Notes: generated by a model from the letters alone, not told the origin. A stretch of 64,000 nt of DNA from Clostridium isatidis (GCF_002285495.1 NZ_CP016786.1:2060001-2124000), one strand, 5' to 3'; shown: positions 54,445 through 62,591, counted from the first letter of the stretch. A program made the numbers and translations.

Positions 54445-54612
54445 TTATTTTCTACAACCACACTTTTTTCCGCTGCTTTTTGTGCTGCAACATCCACCAC
54501 ATTTAATTAGTCCAAGAGCTCTTAAATCTCCTATGGATAATTTAGCTACATTTTCATCATAATCTTCATAGTCTGGTGTAGATTTTAGTATATCCTTATC
54601 AAATTCTAACAT
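54445..54612 (-). CDS. 55-residue protein with C-terminal Cys cluster
   Basis: ATG at 54612 preceded by GAGGTGATTGTTA. The first 35 residues are acidic (FDKDILKSTPDYEDYDE) with SIGDLRALGLI; the end is IKCGGCCSTKSSGKKCGC followed by Arg-Lys, with five cysteines in 16 residues, which would suit a metal or disulfide site. Not recognised as a named family. It is short but has a good RBS and a clear reading frame. Confidence 0.72.
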   Translation of the reverse strand: MLEFDKDILKSTPDYEDYDENVAKLSIGDLRALGLIKCGGCCSTKSSGKKCGCRK

Positions 54613-54759
54613 TAACAATCACCTCATTATCTATTATATACTTAAATTTAAATATTCCATATATATATTTTAAATTTTACATAAATTTATACTTTTTCCT
54701 AATTATATTTAATTTTATATTAAACTTTTTTATTTTTTTTGATTTTTTTTAAAAATATA

Positions 54760-54788
54760 TTGGTTTTTTCGCCCAAATATACTATAAT
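54760..54788 (+). promoter_or_regulatory. Candidate promoter of an sRNA
   Basis: TTGGTT (54760-54765), 17-base spacer, TATAAT (54783-54788). The -35 is a weak match to TTGACA; the -10 is perfect. No ORF follows. Confidence 0.45.
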
Positions 54789-54794
54789 TATATA

Positions 54795-54918
54795 TAATAA
54801 TACAGTATTTTTTATAGCACACAAAGTATTATCTCTAAATTAACAACCCCATAATGTTCATTTCTCCCTTAAAATGAACATTAATCCCTTATAAAGAGCT
54901 GGAAACAGCTCTTTTTAT
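54795..54918 (+). ncRNA. Candidate small RNA with two hairpins
   Basis: From the predicted start near 54795 the sequence forms a 12-bp perfect stem (54852-54863 with 54872-54883, TAATGTTCATTT arm) and then a terminator-like stem AAAGAGCTG-GAAA-CAGCTCTTT (54893-54914) followed by TTTTT. The total length is about 120 bases. No plus-strand ORF precedes this terminator, which speaks for a noncoding transcript. No known RNA family recognised. Confidence 0.4.
54893..54918 (+). terminator. Terminator with GAAA tetraloop
   Basis: Nine-bp perfect stem AAAGAGCTG / CAGCTCTTT around a GAAA loop, then TTTTT. On the plus strand no gene lies upstream within 20 kb except noncoding DNA, so it points to a short plus-strand transcript. 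Confidence 0.75.
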
Positions 54919-54989
54919 TATAAAAATTATATTTACACTTGACATTTATAGATAATTTTCATTTTTGTCGAAAATCTATACTTATTTCA

Positions 54990-55019
54990 AAAGGTGTTAC
55001 AAAATCTTGTAACACCTTT
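54990..55019. terminator. Hairpin downstream of the M23 peptidase gene
   Basis: A 13-bp perfect stem (54990-55002 with 55007-55019, AAAGGTGTTACAA arm, loop AATC). On the minus strand it follows the M23 stop by about 53 bases, but a long U run is missing, so termination is likely but not sure. Confidence 0.6.
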
Positions 55020-55071
55020 AACATTTCAATAAGGCTTAAATTATTCCTTCCCCCTATAAATTACCAATTTA

Positions 55072-56361
55072 CTATAGGTAATTCCACGGATTTACAGCTT
55101 GTCCATTTATTCTTATTTCGAAATGAATATGAGGACCTGTACTCATTCCTGTAGATCCAACATATGCAATAACTTCCCCCTGACTAACAGCTTGGCCGTT
55201 ACTTACAAGCAATTGACTATTATGAGCATATAATGTTTGAACTCCGCCACCATGATCTATTATTACTACATTACCAAAGTCAGACATCCAGCCCGAATAA
55301 GCCACAACACCACTCTTTGAAGCATACACAGGAGCACCATAAGGATCTGCAAAGTCAACTCCTCTGTGATAACCTGCTACTCCAGTAACAGGATTTATTC
55401 TCGGTCCAAAATCATCAGTTACAGGACCATAACCTGGTCTTATAAATCCTTCTGAACTTGGATTATTCACTGTCCCTCCATTATTTTGATTATTACCACT
55501 ATTATTATTTATTTCATTTAAAATACTATTCAATTGTGCCTCTAATTCTTCATTATATGCGGTTAAATCACCAATTTCATTTTCTAATTGTTCTTCTTGA
55601 GATGAAAGGCTATTAATAATACTTGTTTTTTCTGTTTCTAAAACATATAATTCATTCATCTTACTTTCATGTTCATTTTTCTTAACTAGTAACTCTTCTT
55701 GAACTTTAAGCAATTCCTCTTGTTTTTCAACTAAAGAGTTTTTGCTTATTTCTATTTCTTCTAATTTTTTATTTATTTCTTCCTTTTCATTATGTAATTG
55801 ATTCTGTATATCTCTTAATTCTTGTACTAATTGCTTGTCCATTGACATTATTTTTATTACATCTTCTACATTGCTAAAAAATTCTGATAAACTTTTACTT
55901 TCTAAAATCATATATAACATATTTGATGCAATGTCTATTTTGTAATAACTTCTTATTCTATTCTCTAATAACCCTTTTGCTTCTTCTTCTTCCTTTTTCT
56001 TTTCTTCAATTAAACTTTCCTTTAAAGAAATTTCATTATTAGCATTTTCAATTTCTACATTAATAGAATTTATTTCAGCTTGTACTCCATCTATTTTACT
56101 TTGATAAAACTCCACTTCAGCTTGGGCTTTTTGAAGCTCTAGGCTTTTTGAATCTATTTCATTTAAAACTCCTTGCAGTTCTTCTGATTCAACACCTATT
56201 TGGTCAATAATTTCATTTTTTTTCTTTTCTAATTCTTGTATGTTGGAATTATTTTGTTCTATCTGCTCCTGAAGGGAACTTTCTGTTTCTGCAAAATAAA
56301 CCATGTTATTTGAAAAAACTATAGCCATTGCTATTGCAAAAGTTCTTATATTTTTTTTCAT
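55072..56361 (-). CDS. Murein hydrolase / activator with coiled coil and M23 (LytM) domain
   Basis: 429 residues. Signal peptide (about 1-25), long coiled coil (about 28-275, EnvC/PcsB-like), a Gly/Asn linker and a C-terminal LytM domain (about 305-429) with HRGVDF, HGGGVQTLYAH and GPHIHFE, the metal-binding set of the M23 family. Acts on peptidoglycan outside the membrane, either as an endopeptidase or as an activator. RBS GGTGGGGGTATTTTAGC. Confidence 0.93.
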   Translation of the reverse strand: MKKNIRTFAIAMAIVFSNNMVYFAETESSLQEQIEQNNSNIQELEKKKNEIIDQIGVESEELQGVLNEIDSKSLELQKAQAEVEFYQSKIDGVQAEINSINVEIENANNEISLKESLIEEKKKEEEEAKGLLENRIRSYYKIDIASNMLYMILESKSLSEFFSNVEDVIKIMSMDKQLVQELRDIQNQLHNEKEEINKKLEEIEISKNSLVEKQEELLKVQEELLVKKNEHESKMNELYVLETEKTSIINSLSSQEEQLENEIGDLTAYNEELEAQLNSILNEINNNSGNNQNNGGTVNNPSSEGFIRPGYGPVTDDFGPRINPVTGVAGYHRGVDFADPYGAPVYASKSGVVAYSGWMSDFGNVVIIDHGGGVQTLYAHNSQLLVSNGQAVSQGEVIAYVGSTGMSTGPHIHFEIRINGQAVNPWNYL

Positions 56362-56403
56362 GCTAAAATACCCCCACCTATAATTTGACCTTTGGCAAGC
56401 CCC

Positions 56404-56742
56404 TTATTCTAAAATATCTATTATCCATTTATTGCACTCTCTACATTTATAGATTCTAATTACAAAAAGACTTAAAGACATTTCACTTTCTTCAGTTAAT
56501 TTTTCCGCTTCATCTTTTGTTATAAAGTTATCTTCCTTATCCAGAAAACCTGGTATTTCTACTATATAATTCTTATTTGTCATATTACAACAATCATTAT
56601 TTCCTACAGTTTCTATTTCTTCATAATTAAGTTCTAAACTTAATTCTTGAATTATTGGTATTACATCATCATAATCTTCTATATTATCTAAAAATTCTTC
56701 TTCGTAAAACTTTAAATCTTTTATTTCGAATATTTTTTTCAT
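56404..56742 (-). CDS. Small protein with two Cys pairs (zinc-ribbon-like)
   Basis: 112 residues. An acidic N-terminus (KDLKFYEEEFLDNIEDYDD), a CCN motif near residue 52 and YKCRECNKW near the C-terminus suggest a metal-binding site. No family recognised; it lies 43 bases upstream of the peptidase gene on the same strand and may be co-transcribed with it. RBS AAAGGTGTGTAATT. Confidence 0.65.
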   Translation of the reverse strand: MKKIFEIKDLKFYEEEFLDNIEDYDDVIPIIQELSLELNYEEIETVGNNDCCNMTNKNYIVEIPGFLDKEDNFITKDEAEKLTEESEMSLSLFVIRIYKCRECNKWIIDILE

Positions 56743-56970
56743 AATTACACACCTTTATTTATATTTCATTTTAATTTTATATTTAATCTTATTTTTTATC
56801 AAGGTATAAATCTACTAGAAAACGGGAATTTCTACTTTTTAAGACTTTCTTAATAACTCTTCTAATATTTGCTAAGTCTGCCATTGTTATAAACTTCCTT
56901 GCATTAAATTATCCATATTGAAAACAATAATAAAGTAAGGTTACTATAAATTTTTAGGAGGATTAATGGT

Positions 56971-57063
56971 ATGGGCGTAAAAGATGATTCTTCAACAAAC
57001 CAAGGAAAGAAGCAGAAAAAGGAAAAGGCTTCTGGAACTAAGGGTATTAAGAAAAATAAATAG
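56971..57063 (+). CDS. 30-residue Lys-rich small protein
   Basis: ATG at 56971 after TTTTTAGGAGGATTAATGGT; the frame GVKDDSSTNQGKKQKKEKAS runs to TAG at 57061-57063. About one third of the residues are Lys. An ATG 6 bases upstream gives only a three-codon ORF. The strong RBS and the plus-strand orientation in an otherwise minus-strand area support it. Function unknown; it could be a small nucleic-acid-binding or spore protein. Confidence 0.55.
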   Translation: MGVKDDSSTNQGKKQKKEKASGTKGIKKNK

Positions 57064-57071
57064 TTTCTATT

Positions 57072-57138
57072 TACGAAAAAAAGAGCAGCCGCTAATGAAT
57101 TTCAATTCAATAAGGCGACAGCTCCTTTTATATTTTTC
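57072..57138. terminator. Possible bidirectional terminator
   Basis: AAAAAAGAGC AGCCGC .. GGCGACAGCTCCTTTT: an imperfect stem around TGAATTTCAATTCA with A and T runs at the ends. It could end both the 30-residue gene and the popT gene that ends at 57143 on the minus strand. Confidence 0.5.
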
Positions 57139-57142
57139 TTTC

Positions 57143-58036
57143 TTAGTTTTTCTTTTCTAAACTTTCTTTTAATTTTTCAAGTCCAAAAATTAAGGCCCCT
57201 CCTATTGCAAAGAACACTATGCTAAAATTACTAAAGTCCATTGGAGGTAATGGATTAGAAAGGGTAGTAGGTCCCATAATTACTGGATATATAGATCCAA
57301 TCATTAATCCCAGTATTACATATATTGCTTTTGATCTATGATTAGCTAAAACATATTTTAATAATTTTATTGTAGTTAATATTCCTGTAATAATTCCTAA
57401 ACCAAAAATAACTAAAATAGGCATGTAGCTAAAATCAAAAGAAAGAAATTCTTTAATAGCTGATATTATGGGTACATAAAGACCAAAAATTAATAATAGT
57501 GTTGATCCAGATATGCCTGGTAAAACCATAGCACATATTGCAATAGCTCCACAAACAAATGTATATATGGCTAATCCAATATTTAGATTCCCCATAGATA
57601 AATCCATTCCACCACTATTAGTTGAAGGGTTAAAATATGTAATAGCTACTACTATTAAAAATCCAATTATAGCAAAAATTATATTTTTATATTTACCTAT
57701 TATTTCTTTTCTTTCTTCCTTAAAAACTATAGGTATTGAAAATAATATAAACCCTATAAATAATGAACTTATTTTATAAATATGAGTCTCAAAAACTGAA
57801 GCTATAAAAAGTATGGATAAGACAAATCCAGTAATCCATCCAATTCCTATTTTTGACAAAAATTTTATAGCTCCTTTTTTATCTTCTTTACTACTACTAA
57901 TGGACACTAAAGAATTTAATGAATTTATAAATTCATCATAAAAGCCTAATACAAAGGCTATAGTACCTCCTGATACTCCAGGAACACTGTCTGCTAGTGC
58001 CATACAAAAACCTCTAATAAAACTTATGATATACAT
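57143..58036 (-). CDS. popT: Undecaprenyl phosphate transporter PopT (DUF368)
   Basis: 297 residues with about eight to nine membrane helices. The start FIRGFCMALADSVPGVSGGTIAFVLGFY is the DUF368 signature, repeated in part as VLPGISGSTLLLIFGLY (about 172-188). DUF368 proteins return undecaprenyl phosphate across the membrane for cell-wall synthesis, as shown for PopT. RBS TAGGAGTGGAAAT. Confidence 0.88.
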   Translation of the reverse strand: MYIISFIRGFCMALADSVPGVSGGTIAFVLGFYDEFINSLNSLVSISSSKEDKKGAIKFLSKIGIGWITGFVLSILFIASVFETHIYKISSLFIGFILFSIPIVFKEERKEIIGKYKNIIFAIIGFLIVVAITYFNPSTNSGGMDLSMGNLNIGLAIYTFVCGAIAICAMVLPGISGSTLLLIFGLYVPIISAIKEFLSFDFSYMPILVIFGLGIITGILTTIKLLKYVLANHRSKAIYVILGLMIGSIYPVIMGPTTLSNPLPPMDFSNFSIVFFAIGGALIFGLEKLKESLEKKN

Positions 58037-58133
58037 ATTTCCACTCCTAATATCTCTTAAAATTTTTTAACTTTTGCAAGCAAAATTTATTATATCATAA
58101 TTTATTTGCATATTATATTTAAATTCCTTAAAG

Positions 58134-58165
58134 TTTTCTAAATTTTGCAAGTGAAATTTAGAAAA
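58134..58165. repeat. Inverted repeat TTTTCTAAATTT / AAATTTAGAAAA
   Basis: A perfect 12-bp inverted repeat with an 8-base loop, between popT and the nitroreductase. Together with 58172-58209 it makes the 176-base gap unusually structured. Not clearly a terminator (no U run). Confidence 0.5.
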
Positions 58166-58171
58166 TTAAAA

Positions 58172-58209
58172 TTAGCATTAGTTTTAATATATATTAAAAC
58201 TAATGCTAA
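58172..58209 (-). terminator. 38-base perfect palindrome after the nitroreductase gene
   Basis: TTAGCATTAGTTTTAATAT (58172-58190) is followed by its exact reverse complement (58191-58209). It starts 3 bases after the nitroreductase stop. It may serve as terminator; no loop is needed to form a cruciform. Confidence 0.6.
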
Positions 58210-58212
58210 CAA

Positions 58213-58755
58213 TTATTTTTTACCTGGAGTTATCCCCTCAAAAGAATTATAAAAAACTGTTTTGTCAATATCATAACGTTTTTCATGAAGAGGATTTGGT
58301 TTAGAATCACTACTTGGATAACCCATTGGTAGAAGAGCTACAGGAATAAGATATTCTGGTAAATCAAACTTCTCCCTTATTGCTTCTGGATCAAAATGAC
58401 CTACCCAAGTTGTTCCTAATCCTAGCTCAGCAGCTTGAAGCATCATATGAGTTATTACTATACTAGCATCAACCTCTCCCATTTCTTTTTGATCATAAGA
58501 CCTTTTCCAGCTAACTGTAGAATCATAGCATATTAATAGGGTCAAAGGTGCATCAAAGTGAAAACGGGTACATGATTTTACTTTTTCCAAGCTTTCTTCA
58601 CTGTCAATAACTAATATCCTTTGAGGCTGAAAATTCACAGCAGTTGGCGCAACCCTTCCAGCCTCTAAAATCAAATCTAACTTTTCTTTTTCTACTTTTT
58701 TATCACTAAACTTTCTTACTGAATATCTATCTTTTGCTAATTGTAAAAATTCCAA
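58213..58755 (-). CDS. Nitroreductase family protein (FMN)
   Basis: 180 residues, with DRYSVRKFSDKKVEKEKLDLILEAGRVAPTAVNFQPQRILV at the N-terminus and LGLGTTWVGHFDPEAIREKFDLP as the second half of the FMN-binding site. Typical for small NADH:flavin-dependent reductases in clostridia. The TTG at 58753-58755 follows AATAGGAGGATTTTAA. The substrate is unknown. It lies downstream of the GNAT gene with a 21-base gap. Confidence 0.92.
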   Translation of the reverse strand: MEFLQLAKDRYSVRKFSDKKVEKEKLDLILEAGRVAPTAVNFQPQRILVIDSEESLEKVKSCTRFHFDAPLTLLICYDSTVSWKRSYDQKEMGEVDASIVITHMMLQAAELGLGTTWVGHFDPEAIREKFDLPEYLIPVALLPMGYPSSDSKPNPLHEKRYDIDKTVFYNSFEGITPGKK

Positions 58756-58776
58756 TTAAAATCCTCCTATTTTTAC

Positions 58777-59283
58777 TTAATTATTTCCATTCTTTAATTT
58801 TTCTAAAACTTCTCCTGAAATCCTGTGATTCGTCCAATCTTCCATTCTTTCTGCTCCCATTGATGCATAAAACTTTCTTGCTGGTTCATTCCAATCAAGA
58901 CAGGTCCATTCCATTCTTTGGCAGTCTTCTTCCTTTGCTATTTTCCCTAAAACATTAAATATTTCTCTTCCAAATCCATTTTTCCTAAATTCCTTTTTTA
59001 TAAAGATATCTTCTATATAAAGTCCAGGCGCGCAATTAAAGGTTGAAAAGTTATAGAAAAATACTACATACCCAACAACCTCTCCATTATATTCTGGAAT
59101 AAGAATCTCTGCCCTTCTTTTTTCAAATACAGATTTTCTTAAAATTTCTTCAGTTCCAACAACTTCATGAGAAAGTTTTTCATATTCAGCCATTTCCTTA
59201 ATTAAGGAATAAACTAAACTTATATCCCTTTCCTCAGCTTTTCTTAGTTTAAAATTTTCAATATTAGTATTAAAATACTCCAT
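58777..59283 (-). CDS. GNAT N-acetyltransferase, SSAT-like
   Basis: 168 residues. YFYNFSTFNCAPGLYIEDIFIKKEFRKNGFGREIF contains the diagnostic tyrosine- and RxxGxG-type acetyl-CoA site (RKNGFG), and the end EWTCLDWNEPARKFYASMGA is family-like. This group includes diamine/spermidine N-acetyltransferases and thialysine acetyltransferases. RBS GGGGGAAGAAGA. Co-transcribed with the nitroreductase, probably. Confidence 0.85.
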   Translation of the reverse strand: MEYFNTNIENFKLRKAEERDISLVYSLIKEMAEYEKLSHEVVGTEEILRKSVFEKRRAEILIPEYNGEVVGYVVFFYNFSTFNCAPGLYIEDIFIKKEFRKNGFGREIFNVLGKIAKEEDCQRMEWTCLDWNEPARKFYASMGAERMEDWTNHRISGEVLEKLKNGNN

Positions 59284-59412
59284 TCTTCTTCCCCCTTGTC
59301 TTTAGATAATGCTTATTGCCATTTTCCATAAAATCATACAAAAATAAATGGAGCTGTCCAGCAGCACCATCATCACTATTATATTATTATAATACTATTT
59401 TAATTATATTTC

Positions 59413-59445
59413 ACTATAAAAAAGTGCGAAGCACTTTTTTATAGT
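59413..59445 (-). terminator. Terminator of the his operon
   Basis: A perfect 15-bp stem (59413-59427 with 59431-59445, ACTATAAAAAAGTGC) with a GAA loop; U-rich arms on the minus strand. It lies 27 bases after the hisK stop. Confidence 0.85.
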
Positions 59446-59478
59446 ACAATGTAGAATGTACAATGTAAATTCTACATT
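59445..59478. repeat. Intergenic repeat (TACAATGTAGAATGTACAAT)
   Basis: Two to three copies of ATGTAGAAT/ATGTACAAT units; the inner part forms a small hairpin (GTAGAAT / ATTCTAC). It overlaps the last bases of the hisK gene. Same style as 14808-14838. Confidence 0.5.
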
Positions 59479-60245
59479 ACTATATATTCAAGTTTTCTCT
59501 TATTAAAGTAAATTCCCTTTAATTTTAAGTGCTCCATTAGCTCCAGTCCAATATGAAAATTCCTATATATTCCTTTATAGTTATGAGAATCTGACCCTAA
59601 AGTAATATATTTCCCACCTAAATCTCTATATAGTTTATATATATCAATTAATGCTTCTTTTGCATCTTTATTTTGAAGCCTGTTTGTGTTTAGCTCCAAA
59701 ACCTTCCCTTTATTTATTAAGCTTTTAAAAATTTCTGCTAATATATCTTTAAATTCTGAAACTAAAATTTCTTTATTATCATAGTTACAATATCTGCAGG
59801 GGTAATCTATATGAGCTAAGGAATCAAAATTATTATATAAATTTACACAAGTAAGCATCTCTTCTAAATAGTAGGTAAAAAATTCTCTTTTATTATATCC
59901 AAGATTTATATAATCAAGATAAATATCTAAGCCTCTAACAGCATGAATTGACCCTAAAACATAATCAAAGTCATATTTAGATGCTATTTCCTCATTTTCT
60001 TTTAAAGTGTTTTTTGTTAATCCAATTTCAATTCCTAGTTTTACCTTATCATTTCTATACTTTTCATAATCATTAAAGTATTTAGCTATATCAAATCTAA
60101 ATTCAGCTTCTTCGGGATAATCTAAATCCAAATGTTCAGTAATTATTATTCCTATATTTTTTTCCTTACTTACGGCTATTGCTTCTAGAATATCCATATT
60201 GCTATCAGTAGAAAATTTCGTGTGAATATGGCTATCAAAAACCAT
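59472..60245 (-). CDS. hisK: Histidinol phosphatase, PHP type
   Basis: 257 residues. DSHIHTKFSTDSNMDI (about 4-19) is the PHP metal-binding start; GIIITEHLDLDYP, IEIGLTKNTL, GSIHAVRG and GSDSHNYKGI complete the set. The separate phosphatase fits the monofunctional HisB here. The upstream methionine has no ribosome site of its own; ATG at 60245 follows AAGGGAGGTGGATTT, which lies within the end of hisE (14-base spacing to its stop). The last gene of the operon. Confidence 0.92.
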   Translation of the reverse strand: MVFDSHIHTKFSTDSNMDILEAIAVSKEKNIGIIITEHLDLDYPEEAEFRFDIAKYFNDYEKYRNDKVKLGIEIGLTKNTLKENEEIASKYDFDYVLGSIHAVRGLDIYLDYINLGYNKREFFTYYLEEMLTCVNLYNNFDSLAHIDYPCRYCNYDNKEILVSEFKDILAEIFKSLINKGKVLELNTNRLQNKDAKEALIDIYKLYRDLGGKYITLGSDSHNYKGIYRNFHIGLELMEHLKLKGIYFNKRKLEYIVM

Positions 60246-60258
60246 AAATCCACCTCCC

Positions 60259-60588
60259 TTATAATTCTTCAATCTTTCTTCTTTCTGGTTTTAAATTATT
60301 TGTTTTTTCCCTTCTTTTTTCTAACTCTATCTTTACATCATCTAAAGAAATATTTAATTCTGCCATCAGTACTAAAAGGTGATAAAGTAAATCTCCTATC
60401 TCTGCCACTTGATTTTTCCTATTATTTTCCTTGGCACTTATTATAACTTCAGTAGATTCTTCTCCTACTTTTTTAAGTATTTTATCTATACCCTTATTAA
60501 ATAAATAACTGGTATAAGATCCTTCATCCCTATTTTCTTTCCTATCCAAAATAATATTATATAAAACTTCTAATATATTCTTCTCCAA
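60259..60588 (-). CDS. hisE: Phosphoribosyl-ATP pyrophosphatase
   Basis: 109 residues. Second step of histidine synthesis. SYTSYLFNKGIDKILKKVGEESTEVIISAK and EIGDLLYHLLVLM are typical. TTG start (60586-60588) after GGAGGGGGAAAT. Adjacent to hisI, which in some bacteria is fused to it. Confidence 0.95.
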   Translation of the reverse strand: MEKNILEVLYNIILDRKENRDEGSYTSYLFNKGIDKILKKVGEESTEVIISAKENNRKNQVAEIGDLLYHLLVLMAELNISLDDVKIELEKRREKTNNLKPERRKIEEL

Positions 60589-60641
60589 ATTTCCCCCTCC
60601 AAATTCCTTTCATTTTCTCTAAGTCCTGTTTACTATAATTC

Positions 60642-60977
60642 TTAAGTGAAGCTTCTATAAAAACAGCTTCTTGCCCCAGTATGGCAAGCTACTCCCTTTT
60701 GTTCTACTAATAAAAGAATAGTATCCCCATCACAATCAATCTTAATTTCCTTCACAATTTGAAAATTTCCTGAGGTTGCCCCCTTATTCCAAAGTTCATT
60801 TCTACTTCTACTAAAAAACCAGCTTGTTTTATCTTCTAAAGTTTTTATAAGACTTTCCTTGGTCATATAAGCCAGCATTAAAACTTCCCTAGTATTATAA
60901 TCCTGTACTATTGTAGGAACCAAACCCTTTCCTTTATGGAAATCTATTAAATTTATATATTCATTAAAATTAGCCAT
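60642..60977 (-). CDS. hisI: Phosphoribosyl-AMP cyclohydrolase
   Basis: 111 residues. Third step of histidine synthesis. VLMLAYMTKESL, TSWFFSRSRNELWNKG and DCDGDTILLLVEQKGVACHTG (metal-binding Asp and Cys) are diagnostic. The ATG follows GGGGGTAGGTTGGA. A 107-base gap with a repeat separates it from hisF. Confidence 0.96.
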   Translation of the reverse strand: MANFNEYINLIDFHKGKGLVPTIVQDYNTREVLMLAYMTKESLIKTLEDKTSWFFSRSRNELWNKGATSGNFQIVKEIKIDCDGDTILLLVEQKGVACHTGARSCFYRSFT

Positions 60978-60996
60978 TCCAACCTACCCCCAATTA

Positions 60997-61053
60997 TATC
61001 AGTTCACAGTGTACAATTCACAGTCCACAGTTAGAGGTTGTTGTGCACTGATA
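60997..61053. repeat. Repeat patch inside the his operon (hisI-hisF gap)
   Basis: TATCAGTTCAC (60997-61007) and GTGCACTGATA (61043-61053) form an 11-bp inverted repeat with one mismatch around AGTGTACAATTCACAGTCCA-type sequence. It resembles 30036-30055 and 50034-50069 and sits within a co-transcribed operon, so it is transcribed. Confidence 0.5.
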
Positions 61054-61084
61054 CCTATATATTATATAGAAATGTTAATATATC

Positions 61085-61858
61085 CTATTTATCGTAGCCT
61101 TTATTTACACTTATTCCATTTGCTTTTAAGTATTTTTTTACATCCCCCACTGTTAGCTCTCCATAGTGAAATAATGAAGCAGCTAACGCTGCATCTGCTT
61201 TTCCCTCTTCAAAGACTTCTTTAAAATCTTCTAGTTTTCCACAACCACCAGAGGCAATTACTGGAATATCCACAAAATCACTAACAATTTTTGTAAGTTC
61301 TATATCAAAGCCACTTTTTGTTCCATCTGCATCCATAGAAGTTAAGAGGATTTCTCCAGCACCTAGTTTGTAACACTCTTCAATCCATTTTAAAAGATCT
61401 ATGCCGGTATCTATTCTTCCTCCATTTATTAATACATTCCATCCTGTCTTATCCTGCCTTCTCTTTGCATCTACAGCAAGGACAATAGATTGACTTCCAA
61501 ACTTATAGGCTCCTTCTTCAATTAATTTCTTGTTTCTTACTGCCGCTGAATTTAAACTTACTTTATCTGCACCAGCCTTTAATATAGTTTTCATTTCCTC
61601 TATTGTTGCGATTCCTCCACCAACAGTAAAAGGTATAGTTACTTTTTCTGCTGTTTTTTTAACCACTTCTACCATAGTTTTTCTTCCTTCATTAGTCGCT
61701 GTTATATCTAAAAATACAAGTTCATCTGCCCCTTGTTTGCAGTATCTTTCTGCCAGCTCTACTGGATCTCCAACTTTAGTTAGCCCCTTAAAGTTTATGC
61801 CTTTAACTACTTGTCCATTTTTTACATCTAAACATGGTATAATTCTCTTGTTTTGCAT
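61085..61858 (-). CDS. hisF: Imidazole glycerol phosphate synthase cyclase subunit HisF
   Basis: 257 residues, TIM barrel. Catalytic aspartates are in IPCLDVKNGQVVKG (about 11) and TSMDADGTKSGF (about 131). It uses ammonia delivered by HisH to make imidazole glycerol phosphate and AICAR. No hisH gene is next to it. RBS GAGGTGAAAC. Confidence 0.97.
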   Translation of the reverse strand: MQNKRIIPCLDVKNGQVVKGINFKGLTKVGDPVELAERYCKQGADELVFLDITATNEGRKTMVEVVKKTAEKVTIPFTVGGGIATIEEMKTILKAGADKVSLNSAAVRNKKLIEEGAYKFGSQSIVLAVDAKRRQDKTGWNVLINGGRIDTGIDLLKWIEECYKLGAGEILLTSMDADGTKSGFDIELTKIVSDFVDIPVIASGGCGKLEDFKEVFEEGKADAALAASLFHYGELTVGDVKKYLKANGISVNKGYDK

Positions 61859-61877
61859 GTTTCACCTCTTTTATATC

Positions 61878-62591
61878 TTATTTAGTTAATTCTAAAGCTT
61901 CTTTTAAAGATAGGGTTTTTGAGTAGATTGATTTTCCAGCAATAACTCCATATATATCTAACTCTTTTAATTTTCTTATATCCTCTATATCCTTTACTCC
62001 ACCTGATGCTGTTATATCTATCTTAGAAATTTCTTTTATTTCTTTTATCATTTCTATATTAGATCCTTGAAGGGTTCCATCCTTGCTTATATCTGTAACA
62101 ATAATATTTTTCACACCCATTTTTTCCATTTCCAAAAGGAAGTCTATATATTTTCTTTTACTTTGAGATAACCAGCCCCTAGTGCAAACATATCCATCCT
62201 TACAGTCAATTCCTACAGCAATTTTGTCTCCAAAATCCTCTAGAGCTTTCCTAAGAAGAGCCTTATCTTCAATGGCAATTGTTCCTAGTATTACCCTTGA
62301 AACTCCAGCTTCTATTAAATATTTAATATCTTCATAGGTCCTAATACCACCACCTACTTCAATTGGAATTTTTAATGTTTTTGCTAGCTTTAATATGATT
62401 TCTTTGTTTATTAACCTACCAGCCTTAGCTCCATCTAAATCAACTATATGAATATAGTCTGCCCCTTCTCTTTCAAACTTTTTAGATATTTCAAGGACAT
62501 CTTCTCCTACAATTTTCTTTTTATTATAATCTCCTTGATATAATCTAACTGGCTTTCCATCAATAATATCAATTGCTGGAATAACTATCAT
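61878..62591 (-). CDS. hisA: ProFAR isomerase HisA
   Basis: 237 residues, TIM barrel. VIPAIDIIDGKPVRLYQGDY carries the catalytic aspartate, ITASGGVKDIEDI the phosphate site. Follows hisB after only 40 bases, where hisH is usually found. RBS GGGGAGTTGGTTAT. Confidence 0.97.
   Translation of the reverse strand: MIVIPAIDIIDGKPVRLYQGDYNKKKIVGEDVLEISKKFEREGADYIHIVDLDGAKAGRLINKEIILKLAKTLKIPIEVGGGIRTYEDIKYLIEAGVSRVILGTIAIEDKALLRKALEDFGDKIAVGIDCKDGYVCTRGWLSQSKRKYIDFLLEMEKMGVKNIIVTDISKDGTLQGSNIEMIKEIKEISKIDITASGGVKDIEDIRKLKELDIYGVIAGKSIYSKTLSLKEALELTK

Larger units (their letters stand above)
54613..55071. other. Intergenic region with candidate RNA and terminators
   Basis: 459 bases with no protein gene that I can support. 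It contains the candidate sRNA and promoter (54760-54918) and a strong hairpin (54990-55019), plus an AT-rich part (54640-54760) that may hold the promoter of the 55-residue gene. Confidence 0.6.
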
